Below are positions 55,231 through 63,890 of a stretch of DNA of 64,000 nucleotides, one piece after another. The notes beneath the pieces were generated by a model. That model was not told the DNA's origin. It did not search any database and saw nothing but the letters and a program-made list of their open reading frames with translations. Made by a program: the position numbers and the translations under genes. Position 1 is the first letter of the stretch. Each line of letters begins with the position of its first letter. Source of the DNA: Candidatus Endomicrobiellum meruensis (lineage in GTDB: Bacteria; Elusimicrobiota; Endomicrobiia; Endomicrobiales; Endomicrobiaceae); assembly GCA_031282625.1 (NCBI GenBank), contig JAITDI010000012.1:46868-110867 (forward strand), read 5' to 3'.

Positions 55231-56301
55231 ATGAAGATACTCGTAGGGTTAAGCGGCGGAGTTGACTCGGCTATAACTGCATATTTATTAAAAGAACAAG
55301 GGTATGAAGTAATCGGCGCAATGATGTCTATATGGGACGATTCTATTCCCGCTCCGAAAAATAAAGACGTTGACGCCTGTCTCGGATCTGAAGACAAAGA
55401 TATTGAGGCTGTGCATAAAACAGCAGATTTCCTTAAAATACCCGTACATATTTTGGACTGTAGAGAAGAATACAAAAAAGTCGTTATTGAAAACTTTAGA
55501 AATGAGTACAAAGAAGGACGCACGCCAAATCCTTGCGTGTGGTGCAATGCTTATATTAAGTTTGGCGTCCTTCCATTAACGGCAAGAAAAAACGGAATAA
55601 TATTTAATAAATTTGCTACCGGACATTATGCAAATGTCATATTCAACAATTCTTTAAATATGTATCAGTTATGCAAGGCAAAAGACGCCGGCAAAGATCA
55701 GACTTATTTTCTATACAGACTCAATCAAAAGATTCTTTCTGAAACGATTTTTCCTCTTGGAGAGCTTAAAAAAGAACAGGTCAGAGAAATAGCAAAAAAA
55801 ATACAAATCCCAGTGGCAGAAAAACCGGACAGTCAAGATTTTTATTGCGGCGACTACAATGACATATTGCAATTTCCGTCAAATCCGGGAGACATTATGG
55901 ACAAAACTGGAAAAGTTTTAGGCAAGCACACTGGAATATGGAATTATACTATAGGCAAACGCAAAGGTTTGGGGCTTTCAGGCGGAACAAAAGAGCCTTT
56001 ATATGTTATAAATATTTTGGCTAAACAAAATGTTGTGATTGTTGGAACTAAAGAAGACTTATATTCTTCATCGCTTACAACAAGAAAAGTAACATGGGGT
56101 TCAATTTCCGTACCGAAAAAGCCTATTGAAGCAAGTGTAAAAATACGCCAACAACATACGGCTGCAAAGGCTGTTATAACACCCATAGGAAATGACGGAG
56201 CTAAAGTGGAATTTGAAGAACCTCAAATGTCAATCACAGCAGGGCAAAGCTCTGTATTTTATAAAGACAATATTGTTCTTGGCGGCGGAATTATTGCTTA
56301 A
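55231..56301 (+). CDS. mnmA: tRNA 2-thiouridylase MnmA
   Basis: Thiolates U34 of Lys/Glu/Gln tRNAs. The 356-residue protein has the PP-loop GLSGGVDSA (residues 7-15), catalytic Cys102 in NPCVWC and Cys206 in DFYCG, IGKRKGLG, and a C-terminal barrel. It lies 33 bases after hydE, in the same direction. Normal length and motifs. Confidence 0.95.
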   Translation: MKILVGLSGGVDSAITAYLLKEQGYEVIGAMMSIWDDSIPAPKNKDVDACLGSEDKDIEAVHKTADFLKIPVHILDCREEYKKVVIENFRNEYKEGRTPNPCVWCNAYIKFGVLPLTARKNGIIFNKFATGHYANVIFNNSLNMYQLCKAKDAGKDQTYFLYRLNQKILSETIFPLGELKKEQVREIAKKIQIPVAEKPDSQDFYCGDYNDILQFPSNPGDIMDKTGKVLGKHTGIWNYTIGKRKGLGLSGGTKEPLYVINILAKQNVVIVGTKEDLYSSSLTTRKVTWGSISVPKKPIEASVKIRQQHTAAKAVITPIGNDGAKVEFEEPQMSITAGQSSVFYKDNIVLGGGIIA

Positions 56302-56373
56302 TTTAGAACTGGATGCAGAGTTTAAAAATTTTATTTCATTTATATTATACGTATGAAACGTTTCTAAATATCT

Positions 56374-57684
56374 CTATCCTAAATGAAAAAGATTGCACAA
56401 GTAAATTAAAATTACAAGTCCACAAAAAACGTAACGCCCAGTTGGTATAAGCCACTTATTAACTATAACAGATCGCCCACTTTGAATTTCTTTTATAATT
56501 CTCTTTGAAGGCACAATCCAAAATACAAAAATACCTGTTATAAGAGCACAGAAAGGAACTAAATGTATTTGCAAAATTTCCATAAGACCATCTATATGCC
56601 CATCAGTAAGTATGCTAAAAAATGCAGTTATAATTATAGAAATTAAAATTGAGAGCTTTCTGGATATTTTTAATTTGTTTTGAATAGACTCTATTATTAC
56701 CTCTAATATGCTTATGAGAGATGTTATAGCTGTAAATAAAACAGCTATAAAGAAGATTATCATACAAAATTGCCCCAATGGTATTGTCTTAAAAATATCA
56801 GGTATTGTAATAAACATTAATGAAGGTCCAGAATTTAAATCTTTACCAAAAGAAAATATTGCAGGAATAATTATTAAAGACGCTAAAATTGAAGCGAGAA
56901 CACTTAAAATAGCAACATTTTTTGCAGAATAAATAATATCTTCGCTTTTTCTCGCGTAAGAACCATACACTATAAGAATAGAGCCTAAAATAGAAAGAGA
57001 ATAGAAGCTCTGACCTAACGCCAAAATCCATGTTCTAGCATTTAAAAGCATGTGCCATTTTGGAACAAAAAGAAATTCATATCCATTTATAGAGCCTGGA
57101 AGCAAAGCAACTCTCATAACCAAAAGACAAAATAATATAAAGAAAGCAGGCATCATAAGTTTGTTTAATTTCTCTATACCTTTTTCAACTCCGCCTATTA
57201 TTGACACACCAGTTATTGCAAGAGTTAAACCAACCCAGAAAGCTATTCCTTTACCTGAAATCAAATTAAAATATGAAACACTGTTTGTACTAAAAAATGC
57301 AGAACCAGTTATTGATCCAACTAAAAAGCGAACAACCCAAGCAACTACCACGCTGTATCCTAAACTAATAACAAAAATTACTATAACAGGTATCCAACCT
57401 ATAAATTCTCCTGCTTTGTTATGTCCGCCGCTAAGCCTCAAAGCTTTAGTAAAAGCGCCTATAGGTCCTTTTCCTGTGAGTCTTCCAAAAGTTATTTCAC
57501 CTATAACTGCAATTAAGCCTAAGACAAAAACGCAAATAATGTATGAAATCATGAAAGCTGCACCACCAAGCTCACCAACTCTATATGGAAATAGCCATAT
57601 ATTCCCCATTCCTATGGCAGAACCTGCAGCAGCGAAAATAAAACCCCATCTTGATGAAAAAAGATCTTTTGAAGAATCGGACAT
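56374..57684 (-). CDS. Sodium-coupled amino-acid symporter (NSS family)
   Basis: A 436-residue LeuT-fold transporter with about 11 membrane helices. The TM1 signature FAAAGSAIGMGNIWLFPY (residues 15-32) holds Na+ and substrate-binding backbone positions. Bacterial NSS proteins import amino acids; the specific one is not readable. AAGGAA precedes the ATG. It lies downstream of amtB-glnB in the same direction, suggesting nitrogen acquisition. Confidence 0.9.
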   Translation of the reverse strand: MSDSSKDLFSSRWGFIFAAAGSAIGMGNIWLFPYRVGELGGAAFMISYIICVFVLGLIAVIGEITFGRLTGKGPIGAFTKALRLSGGHNKAGEFIGWIPVIVIFVISLGYSVVVAWVVRFLVGSITGSAFFSTNSVSYFNLISGKGIAFWVGLTLAITGVSIIGGVEKGIEKLNKLMMPAFFILFCLLVMRVALLPGSINGYEFLFVPKWHMLLNARTWILALGQSFYSLSILGSILIVYGSYARKSEDIIYSAKNVAILSVLASILASLIIIPAIFSFGKDLNSGPSLMFITIPDIFKTIPLGQFCMIIFFIAVLFTAITSLISILEVIIESIQNKLKISRKLSILISIIITAFFSILTDGHIDGLMEILQIHLVPFCALITGIFVFWIVPSKRIIKEIQSGRSVIVNKWLIPTGRYVFCGLVILIYLCNLFHLG

Positions 57685-57725
57685 TATCGTTCCTTTTAGA
57701 AATAATTATCGTTCACAAGAATAAG

Positions 57726-57761
57726 CAACTTGTACTATGCAATTTCGAATAGTACAAGTTG
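57726..57761. repeat. 13-bp perfect inverted repeat between glnB and NSS gene
   Basis: Arms 57726-57738 and 57749-57761 (CAACTTGTACTAT and its complement) around a 10-base loop. No T run follows on either strand, so it is not a classical terminator. It may be an operator or a weak stop of the amtB-glnB transcript. Confidence 0.5.
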
Positions 57762-57785
57762 ACTTAATAATATTTATACTCAAAA

Positions 57786-58130
57786 CTAGTTTATAGCCAC
57801 CATACCTGTTTCTTTAGTACGCACTCTCATAACGCTTCGCAAATCATAACTGAATATCTTGCCATCGCCGGGATTGCCGGTAAAAGCCGCTTCTTGTATA
57901 GCTTTTATAGTCTTTTGCTCCCATTCTTCGGAAGACACTATAATTTCAAATTTAATCTTTGGAAGCATAGTAATACTTACTTCCATACCACGAACAAGCT
58001 CTTGATAGCCTTTTTGTTTGCCGCAACCCATAACCTGTGAAACAGTAACACCGTTAACTTCTATTTTAGCAAGAGCTTCCTTTATATCTTCTAATTTTTC
58101 TTCTCTGACTATGGCTTCAATTTTTATCAT
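57786..58130 (-). CDS. P-II nitrogen regulatory protein without Tyr51
   Basis: From the ATG at 58130 (GGAGG eight bases upstream; the frame reaches a GTG at 58145) it has 114 residues. The P-II fold is clear: MGCGKQKGYQELVRG T-loop start and TGNPGDGKIF B-loop. The uridylylated Tyr51 is Val, and Tyr46 is also Val, so uridylylation control is lost; ATP/ADP and 2-oxoglutarate sensing may remain. It follows amtB and probably regulates it by plugging the channel. Confidence 0.88.
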   Translation of the reverse strand: MIKIEAIVREEKLEDIKEALAKIEVNGVTVSQVMGCGKQKGYQELVRGMEVSITMLPKIKFEIIVSSEEWEQKTIKAIQEAAFTGNPGDGKIFSYDLRSVMRVRTKETGMVAIN

Positions 58131-58160
58131 AAAATTTTCCTCCACATATTATAACATATA

Positions 58161-59390
58161 CTAATCCAACCCTGTAAACGATGGATACGCACTTTCACCA
58201 TGTTCGGATATATCTAAACCTATCAATTCTTCTTTTCTTTCAACTCTTAAGGGCATTAATATTTTAACAGCCCATGCACAAAGAAGAGTACCCAAAACAA
58301 CAATTATAAAAGTTATAAGAATACCTTCAACCTGAGCAAAAAACTGCGCAAATTGACCGTAAATAAGACCTGGTTTACCGCCATTAATTGATGGATTTAC
58401 AAAAACACCTGTAAGTAATCCGCCCCAAATACCACCTATGCCATGGCATCCAAAAGCATCTAAAGCGTCATCAATTTTAAATACTTTTTTAATAAGAGCT
58501 ATGCCACAGTAGCAAACAGGACTTACTGTCAATCCTATTATTAAAGCCGCCCATATATCAACAAATCCAGCTGCTGGCGTAATACCAACCAATCCTGCTA
58601 TAACGCCAGTGCATGCACCAATAAGTGTAGATTTACCAGTCTTAAGCATATCTAACAAAATCCAAATCAACATTCCTGCTGAAGAAGCTACAGCTGTAGT
58701 CATAAACGCATGAGCCGCAAGACCATTTGCAGCAAGAGCACTTCCAGAATTAAAACCAAACCAACCAAACAATAAAAGCCCCATTCCCAAAAAAACAAAT
58801 GGCATACTGTGCATTCTGTACGAACTATGCATATAATCTACTCTCTTGCCAAGCAAAATAGCTAAGATTAAACCAGTAGTTCCTGAGCTTATATGGACAA
58901 CGTCACCTCCAGCAAAATCTAAAGCTCCTATAGTACCACCGATTATCCCTCCTCCCCAAACCATATGAGCCAAAGGATAATATACAAGAACAGACCACAA
59001 AGTTATAAAAAGAAACAACGCTTTAAATCTCATTCTTCCTGCCACAGAACCTGTTATAATAGCCGGCGTTATGAGAGCAAAAGCCATTTGAAATGCGATA
59101 AAAGCAAAAGTAGGAATTGAACCGGTAAGAGAATCTGTATTTATGCCAAAAAGACAGAAATTATTTAAAGAGCCTATAAAAAGATTGCCATTTTCGCCAA
59201 AAGACAAAGAATAGCCAAGCAAAATGTACAAAACTACTCCCAATCCAATTATAAAAGCGGAATTCATTAAGTTGTTAACCATATTCTTTCTACGCCCCAT
59301 TCCGCCATAAAAAAATGCCAAACCAGGCGTCATAAGCAGAACTAACGCTGTACAAATAATGATAAATGCTGTGTCTCCTGCACTAAACAT
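58161..59390 (-). CDS. amtB: Ammonium transporter
   Basis: A 409-residue channel with 11 hydrophobic helices. Visible: TPGLAFFYGGMGRRKN at the N-terminus, DFAGGDVVHISSG with the conserved Asp, and the two pore His segments. The frame reaches a TTG at 59396; the ATG at 59390 with GAGG six bases upstream is preferred. It precedes the P-II gene by 30 bases, reversing the usual glnK-amtB order. Confidence 0.94.
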   Translation of the reverse strand: MFSAGDTAFIIICTALVLLMTPGLAFFYGGMGRRKNMVNNLMNSAFIIGLGVVLYILLGYSLSFGENGNLFIGSLNNFCLFGINTDSLTGSIPTFAFIAFQMAFALITPAIITGSVAGRMRFKALFLFITLWSVLVYYPLAHMVWGGGIIGGTIGALDFAGGDVVHISSGTTGLILAILLGKRVDYMHSSYRMHSMPFVFLGMGLLLFGWFGFNSGSALAANGLAAHAFMTTAVASSAGMLIWILLDMLKTGKSTLIGACTGVIAGLVGITPAAGFVDIWAALIIGLTVSPVCYCGIALIKKVFKIDDALDAFGCHGIGGIWGGLLTGVFVNPSINGGKPGLIYGQFAQFFAQVEGILITFIIVVLGTLLCAWAVKILMPLRVERKEELIGLDISEHGESAYPSFTGLD

Positions 59391-59487
59391 CTTCAATCCT
59401 CTTTAATGTAAAATACTGAAATAAGCTACTTTTTTAATATTTTACATCTACAATTTTAATTTTTATTAATTTTATTAAGCAAAAATA

Positions 59488-59516
59488 GTTCAAATACATA
59501 TTTTTTGTACTTGAAC
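59488..59516. repeat. Inverted repeat upstream of amtB, shares 16 bases with the IS end
   Basis: Arms 59488-59498 and 59506-59516 pair in 10 of 11 positions. Bases 59487-59502 are identical to the complement of 60729-60744, the inner part of the right IS end. It may be a relic IS end or an amtB promoter element. I see no sigma-54 type -24/-12 site in 59397-59580. Confidence 0.4.
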
Positions 59517-59579
59517 GCTTGAGAATATCAAACCACAAATATAAGAAATATATTAACTCTGAAATATCTTGTCAATAAA

Positions 59580-60750
59580 ATGTAAGGGTTCATAACATAT
59601 TAGACTTTTGAAGCATTAAGCAACTGATTTAAGAAATTGGCTTGTGAAATCAAAAGGCGTTAGCCAATTTAAACCCTCATGAACTTTTTGCCTATTATAC
59701 CAAAATAAGTAATCCTCTAAGTCTTCTTTTACATTTTCAATATCTCTTAAGTCGTACTGATACGTATCAAAGAATTGTTCTCTTAATGTTCTGTTGAAAC
59801 GTTCTATATAAGCGTTGCTTTTTGGACTTCTTGGATAACTCCAATAATGCGTTATGTTTTCCTGCTTTAAGTAATCGTCAAAACTCTTGTAAAATTCAAG
59901 CCCGTTGTCTGTCTGAACTCTCTTAATTTTATATCCCAAACGACTTCGCAGCTTACTTTAGCGTTGTCGCTGTTTAGCGTCTTATATTCCCTGGCATAGG
60001 CTTGCCGTCCGCATATGTCTATTGCCGTTATAAAATATCGCTTTATTCCATTTTCATTTACGTGATCGCTGTCTATTTGAACTATCTCGCCAGGCTCTTT
60101 TGCCTGCAAGTTCTTACGACGTGCTTTTTCTTTAACCGTCTTTTTGATTCCTTTTATTTTCCCGCTCCTTGCATTTAACGATAACTGCTTGCCGCTTTCT
60201 ATTGTGCCTTCGTCTTTTAGTCGCCTTATTATCCGCCCTATTGCCTATACTGATATCCCCTTAAAGCCATTTTCACAGCAAAATCTATCTAATTCGGGCT
60301 TTATACACTCTTTTCTAACTCCTTTATGCTGGTCGCGATATTTGCATATATATTCTTTCACTTCTAACGGTACTTTGCTACATCGTTTCTTTTTTGGACT
60401 TCTTAATCCCTTTATCAGCCCGTATATCCCAATCTCCAGATATTTCTTTTGCCAATTGTATAATGTCGCTCTGCTGATTTTATATGCGTCTAAGCTTGAC
60501 CCCAGCCCATACTCTTCGTAATGCTCTATTACGCTTTTCCTGTATTTTGTTTCTTGGCTTTTTTCGCTTTCTACACGCTCTCTTTCTAATTCCTTTATAG
60601 CTCTTTTGGCTGCTATTTTGTAGTAAATGTAAATATATCCCATAATTAAACCTCTGAAGTTTTATCTATATTATTGCAAAGGTATTCATGCCCCTTTCCA
60701 ATATATATTTCTATCCCTTCAAAGTCTAATATGTATTTGAACTTTTACAT
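59580..60750 (-). mobile_element. IS481-like insertion sequence, decayed
   Basis: About 1.17 kb, bounded by imperfect inverted repeats of about 33 bp (59581-59613 with 60717-60749), with ends TGTAA...TTACA. One broken transposase fills it. Flanking AAA on both sides may be a 3-bp target duplication, but the sequence is too simple to be sure. Single-ORF organisation with an rve domain and TGT ends fits IS481 or a related IS3-group family. Confidence 0.75.
59616..60643 (-). pseudogene. IS transposase (HTH plus rve), broken in two places
   Basis: Three pieces of one gene. 60643-60245: HTH region (ISRATLYNWQKKY). Then an in-frame TAG after GFKGISV. The frame continues to about 59940 with the first catalytic Asp in IVQIDSDHV and AIDICGRQAYAREY. 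A frameshift near 59945 leads to 59939-59616 with the second Asp in VQTDNGLEF and the Glu in SPKSNAYIERFNRTLREQF. All DDE residues are present, but the gene cannot make one protein. Confidence 0.85.
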
Positions 60751-60952
60751 AAATTATAAAACCTCAATACATCAACCCACTAGAAAAAGATAAAGCTGCA
60801 AAATTTTGCAAAAAGCCCATAATTACCTACCTTCACAACTTAAACCTTAAAATGCTAAAAGCTGAACCAAACGGAAGTTTTTAACTTTATAATAATCCAT
60901 CAGTAAATCAGGGTTAATGGTCATTTAAGCGTTTGTTTGAAATGGATGTGTT

Positions 60953-61461
60953 TCTATCGCACTCCAATTTGTCCAGAACAGACGCAGGAATGACAGCGGC
61001 AAGCACGGGAGAGCTTAGAGCGCTGCTTAAACCAATTGAGAGCAAGTATGATTTTGTTATTTATAGACACGCCTCCTTCGGAAAGCTACCTTAGCATATC
61101 GGCTCTTGTTTATGCCAATGAAATCTTAGTTCCTATAGAGACGTACTTTCTTTCGCTACAGGGATTAAAACAGTTATTTGAAATGGTTGAAAGTATCAAA
61201 AGAGGATTAAATCCAGACTTGAAAATTTTAGGGTTGCTTCCAACAAAGGTACATAATAGAACTAACTAACTATGAGCATTGAGACGCTAAAATTGTTAAA
61301 AACACAGTTTAGAGATTTGGTTTTTCCGATGACAGATGACAATAGACTTAACAATTAAACATCCTGAAGCAAGCATGCAAGGAGTACCACTTGTGGTTCT
61401 TGATCAAAATCATTATGGAGCGAAGTCTTATCAAGAACTTGCAGAATTCATTTTGAAATGA
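60953..61461 (+). pseudogene. parA: parA-type partition ATPase, remnant
   Basis: The C-terminal two-thirds of a ParA/Soj protein is readable only by joining frames: LSRTDAGMTAASTGELRALL, then YDFVI/IDTPPSESYLSISAL after an extra T near 61053, ILVPIETYFLSLQGLKQL, a break near 61265, SIETLKLLKTQFRDLVFPM, another break near 61345, and TIKHPEASMQGVPLVVLDQ to YQELAEFILK with a TGA at 61459-61461. The Walker A half is missing. The 200 bases before (60751-60950) hold nothing recognisable. Confidence 0.75.
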
Positions 61462-61471
61462 GAGGAGATAT

Positions 61472-61756
61472 ATGTCAACCAAGACAGATTTTTCTAAACT
61501 AAATATTTTCAAGAGACAAGGAGTGTCTTCTATTGACCCAAAAGAGTCATTGAATAAAAAAACTGTGAAAGAAGAAAAACAGAGAGCAGTAAATACAGTA
61601 AACGGTAAAGCTGTGTTGGAGAAATGGAGTATTTACGTCAACCCTTTATACAAACGAATTCTCAAGATTTTTGCGACTAAAACCAATAGAAAGGATTATT
61701 CAGTTATAGATGAAGCATTGAAAGAATATATCAAAAACCATAGCATAGAAGAATAA
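61472..61756 (+). CDS. Small partition-type DNA-binding protein (RHH-like)
   Basis: 94 residues, intact. A charged, disordered N-terminus (about 1-50) precedes a C-terminal part EKWSIYVNPLYKRILKIFATKTNRKDYSVIDEALKEYI-type strand-helix-helix, as in ribbon-helix-helix centromere proteins. AGAGGAG lies before the ATG. It starts ten bases after the parA remnant, so it was probably the ParB-like partner of a plasmid or integrative-element partition pair. With ParA gone it may act only as a repressor. Confidence 0.55.
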   Translation: MSTKTDFSKLNIFKRQGVSSIDPKESLNKKTVKEEKQRAVNTVNGKAVLEKWSIYVNPLYKRILKIFATKTNRKDYSVIDEALKEYIKNHSIEE

Positions 61757-61790
61757 TTACAGTATTTACTGCAAACAGTAAATACTGTAA
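61757..61790. repeat. 15-bp perfect palindrome after the partition gene
   Basis: Arms 61757-61771 and 61776-61790 (TTACAGTATTTACTG and its complement) around CAAA, beginning right after the stop of the RHH-like gene. A further CAGTAAA half-site follows at 61792-61798, and a related GCAGTAAATACAGTAAAC lies inside the gene at 61586-61602. No T run follows. A parS-like centromere or operator for the RHH-like protein is suggested. Confidence 0.6.
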
Positions 61791-61808
61791 GCAGTAAAGG
61801 AATAACAT

Positions 61809-63265
61809 ATGAGAATGTTACCGATAGGAATACAAACTTTTGAAGATATACGAAAAGAAGATTATATATATGTAGATAAGACAAAAGAAATCAACGAAAT
61901 GGCAAAGGGCGGGAAGTTTTATTTTCTGTCAAGACCACGAAGGTTTGGAAAGTCATTACTAATAAGCGCAATAAAAGATTTATTTAAAGGGAAAAAAGAG
62001 CTATTTGATGGATTGTACATATATGACAAGTGGGATTGGTCTAAGAAATATCCTGTTATTCATTTGGATTTTGCCACGATTGCTTATAAAACTAGTGAGC
62101 AGTTAGAGAGTTCGTTGTTAGATTTTGTCAACTCAACGGCAAACAAATACGGTGTTGAGCTAAGCAACAATGCCTTGCCAAGCAGATTTGCAGAGTTAAT
62201 AGAGAAGTTGAATAAGAAAGCAGGGGAAAGAGTAGTAATTTTGGTGGACGAATACGACAAACCGTTGATAGATAATCTAAGAGATAAAGAAGTATATGTG
62301 CAAGTCAAAAGAGCGTTGCATGATTTTTATCAAGTGATAAAAGCAAAAGATGCGCATGAAAAGTTTGTATTTATGACAGGGGTATCGCAATTCTCAAGGA
62401 ATATATAGAAAGTACGTCTGAAGCAATGGGTTTGAGTAAAGAAGAACTGTTAGAAAAAATAAAGTATTTTTATAATGGATATTCATGAGACGGGAAGACA
62501 TATGTATATAATCCGTTTTCAACATTGTTGTTTCTTGATAAGAAAGAGTTTAAGGAATATTGGTATGAAACAGGGACGCCGACATTTTTAATAGAACAAA
62601 TAAAAAAGAAAAGTAATGATTTAGAGCCATTTGCAAAAAGTCAAGAAGTAGGAATGGCGGTGCTAAAAGGAGATGGAAGCGATAATGTAGAAACAATAGC
62701 ATTATTATTCCAAACGGGATACTTGACGGTAAAGAAAAAAGGGCTAATGGAAAGAGGTTCTATATATACATTAGACTTTCCAAATTTTGAAGTAAAGAAT
62801 GCATTTTTAACAAGTTTGATAAAAGCGTATATGAATAAAGAAAGTAGAGAAGTAGAAAGGGCAAATGAAAATATATGTGAGAAGATAAAAAGAAAGGACG
62901 CAAAAGGACTAGAAGAAAGTTTAAGGATATTATTTGCCAGCATACCGTATGATTTGCATATAGGGAAAGAGGCATATTACCACTCGCTGTTTTTGATGAT
63001 GATGAGGTTAAACGGGTATGAAGTAGAGGGAGAAGTGCATACGGACAAGGGAAGGATAGATGCAGTGTTAAAGAAAGGCAATGATGTGATAGTAGTTAAA
63101 ATAAAGTATAGCAAAGAGCAAACAACAGAAGAAATGATAAAAGAAGCGATGGAGCAAATAAAAGACAGGAAGTACTATGAGAAATATGTTGAAAATGAAG
63201 TAAGTTTATTAGGGATAGGATTTGGAAAGGGAAAAGAAATAGGGTGCAGGTTTGAAAGGGTGTAG
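61809..63265 (+). pseudogene. AAA-ATPase-like / PD-(D/E)XK fusion protein, broken
   Basis: A member of the AAA-ATPase-like plus DUF1703 nuclease-fold family. Part 1 (61809-62408): LPIGIQTFEDIRKEDYIYVDKT start, Walker A-like RPRRFGKSLL, Walker B VVILVDEYDKPL, then MTGVSQFSR and a stop. A small internal deletion with frameshift follows, then KEYIESTSEAMGLSKEEL and a TGA where NGYSW is expected (62487 region). Part 2 (62525-63265) reaches the nuclease end, but the expected E-x-K is KIK, so the acidic residue is lost. AAAGGA precedes the start. Confidence 0.82.
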
Positions 63266-63392
63266 AAGCATTGATTTTTCAACTATTTTTGAGTTTTTGG
63301 CGTACTTAACATAATAATGTTGATTATCAGGCAATCCCTTCCCCATTTTCTCCCCCTATAAACTTTTTCTTATTAAATTTGGCTCGCTGTTC

Positions 63393-63686
63393 TTATGCAC
63401 ATATCCTATTCTTCTCAGTACATATACTATTAGCATTGGCACAAATCCTATTTGCTTCTTCCTGAGATCTGTGAGCTTCTCTCTGAGTGTAGGGTTCTAC
63501 TGGAGCATTCCTAAAGTTATCTATCCTGTTTCTACTAGCTCGAGATTGAGCATTATAACAGTCTCTCTGTGCATTATCACATCTCAACTCTGCCATATGA
63601 CAACCATTATAAGCCCAAAGGTCGTCTGAACTAGCAAGACTAGCAAACCAACAACATAAGCAAAATGACAAGATTATTTTTTTCAT
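63393..63686 (-). CDS. Secreted protein with twin CX6CX6C blocks (unknown)
   Basis: 97 residues with a signal peptide (MKKIILSFCLCCWFASLASS). The mature part has six Cys in two identical-spacing blocks, CHMAELRCDNAQRDC and CANANSICTEKNRIC, each C-x6-C-x6-C, separated by an Arg/Asn/Glu-rich linker. Seven-residue spacing would put the Cys on one face of a helix, so a disulfide-stapled helical hairpin is plausible. GAGG precedes the ATG. No known family; it is 12 bases downstream of the next gene and probably co-transcribed. Confidence 0.55.
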   Translation of the reverse strand: MKKIILSFCLCCWFASLASSDDLWAYNGCHMAELRCDNAQRDCYNAQSRASRNRIDNFRNAPVEPYTQREAHRSQEEANRICANANSICTEKNRICA

Positions 63687-63698
63687 TTACTTACCTCT

Positions 63699-63890
63699 TT
63701 ATTTAGATTTACAATTCCTTTTTTTCTTTATATTTTTTGTCCCAGAAAAAATTATCATTTTGTCATTACCTTTTTGGATAACTGCCTCTAATGATTTAAT
63801 TGCACTACGTCTGCTTACAGCAATTTTTCTGCCATGCTCATCATCTAAAAAATCTGGATTATAACTGTTCCCTATATGGTAATATCTCAT
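63699..63890 (-). CDS. Small hypothetical protein
   Basis: 63 residues from the ATG at 63890 (GAGGAG five to six bases upstream; the frame also opens at GTG 63896). A compact N-terminal part (YYHIGNSYNPDFLDDEHGRKIAV) is followed by a helix and a Lys-rich tail. No family is recognised. It precedes the secreted Cys protein in the same direction. Possibly mobile-element cargo, given the decayed surroundings. Confidence 0.4.
   Translation of the reverse strand: MRYYHIGNSYNPDFLDDEHGRKIAVSRRSAIKSLEAVIQKGNDKMIIFSGTKNIKKKRNCKSK

Noticed and set aside
57050..57724. 224-residue plus-strand frame
   Set aside because: Lies wholly antisense to the NSS transporter (56374-57684), has a low-complexity Pro/Ile/Lys composition and no ribosome site; a shadow frame.
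59397..59580. Sigma-54 promoter for amtB
   Set aside because: No GG-N10-GC type -24/-12 pair on the minus strand.
60144..60521. 125-residue plus-strand frame inside the IS
   Set aside because: Antisense to the transposase HTH region; composition is that of a reverse-complement shadow.
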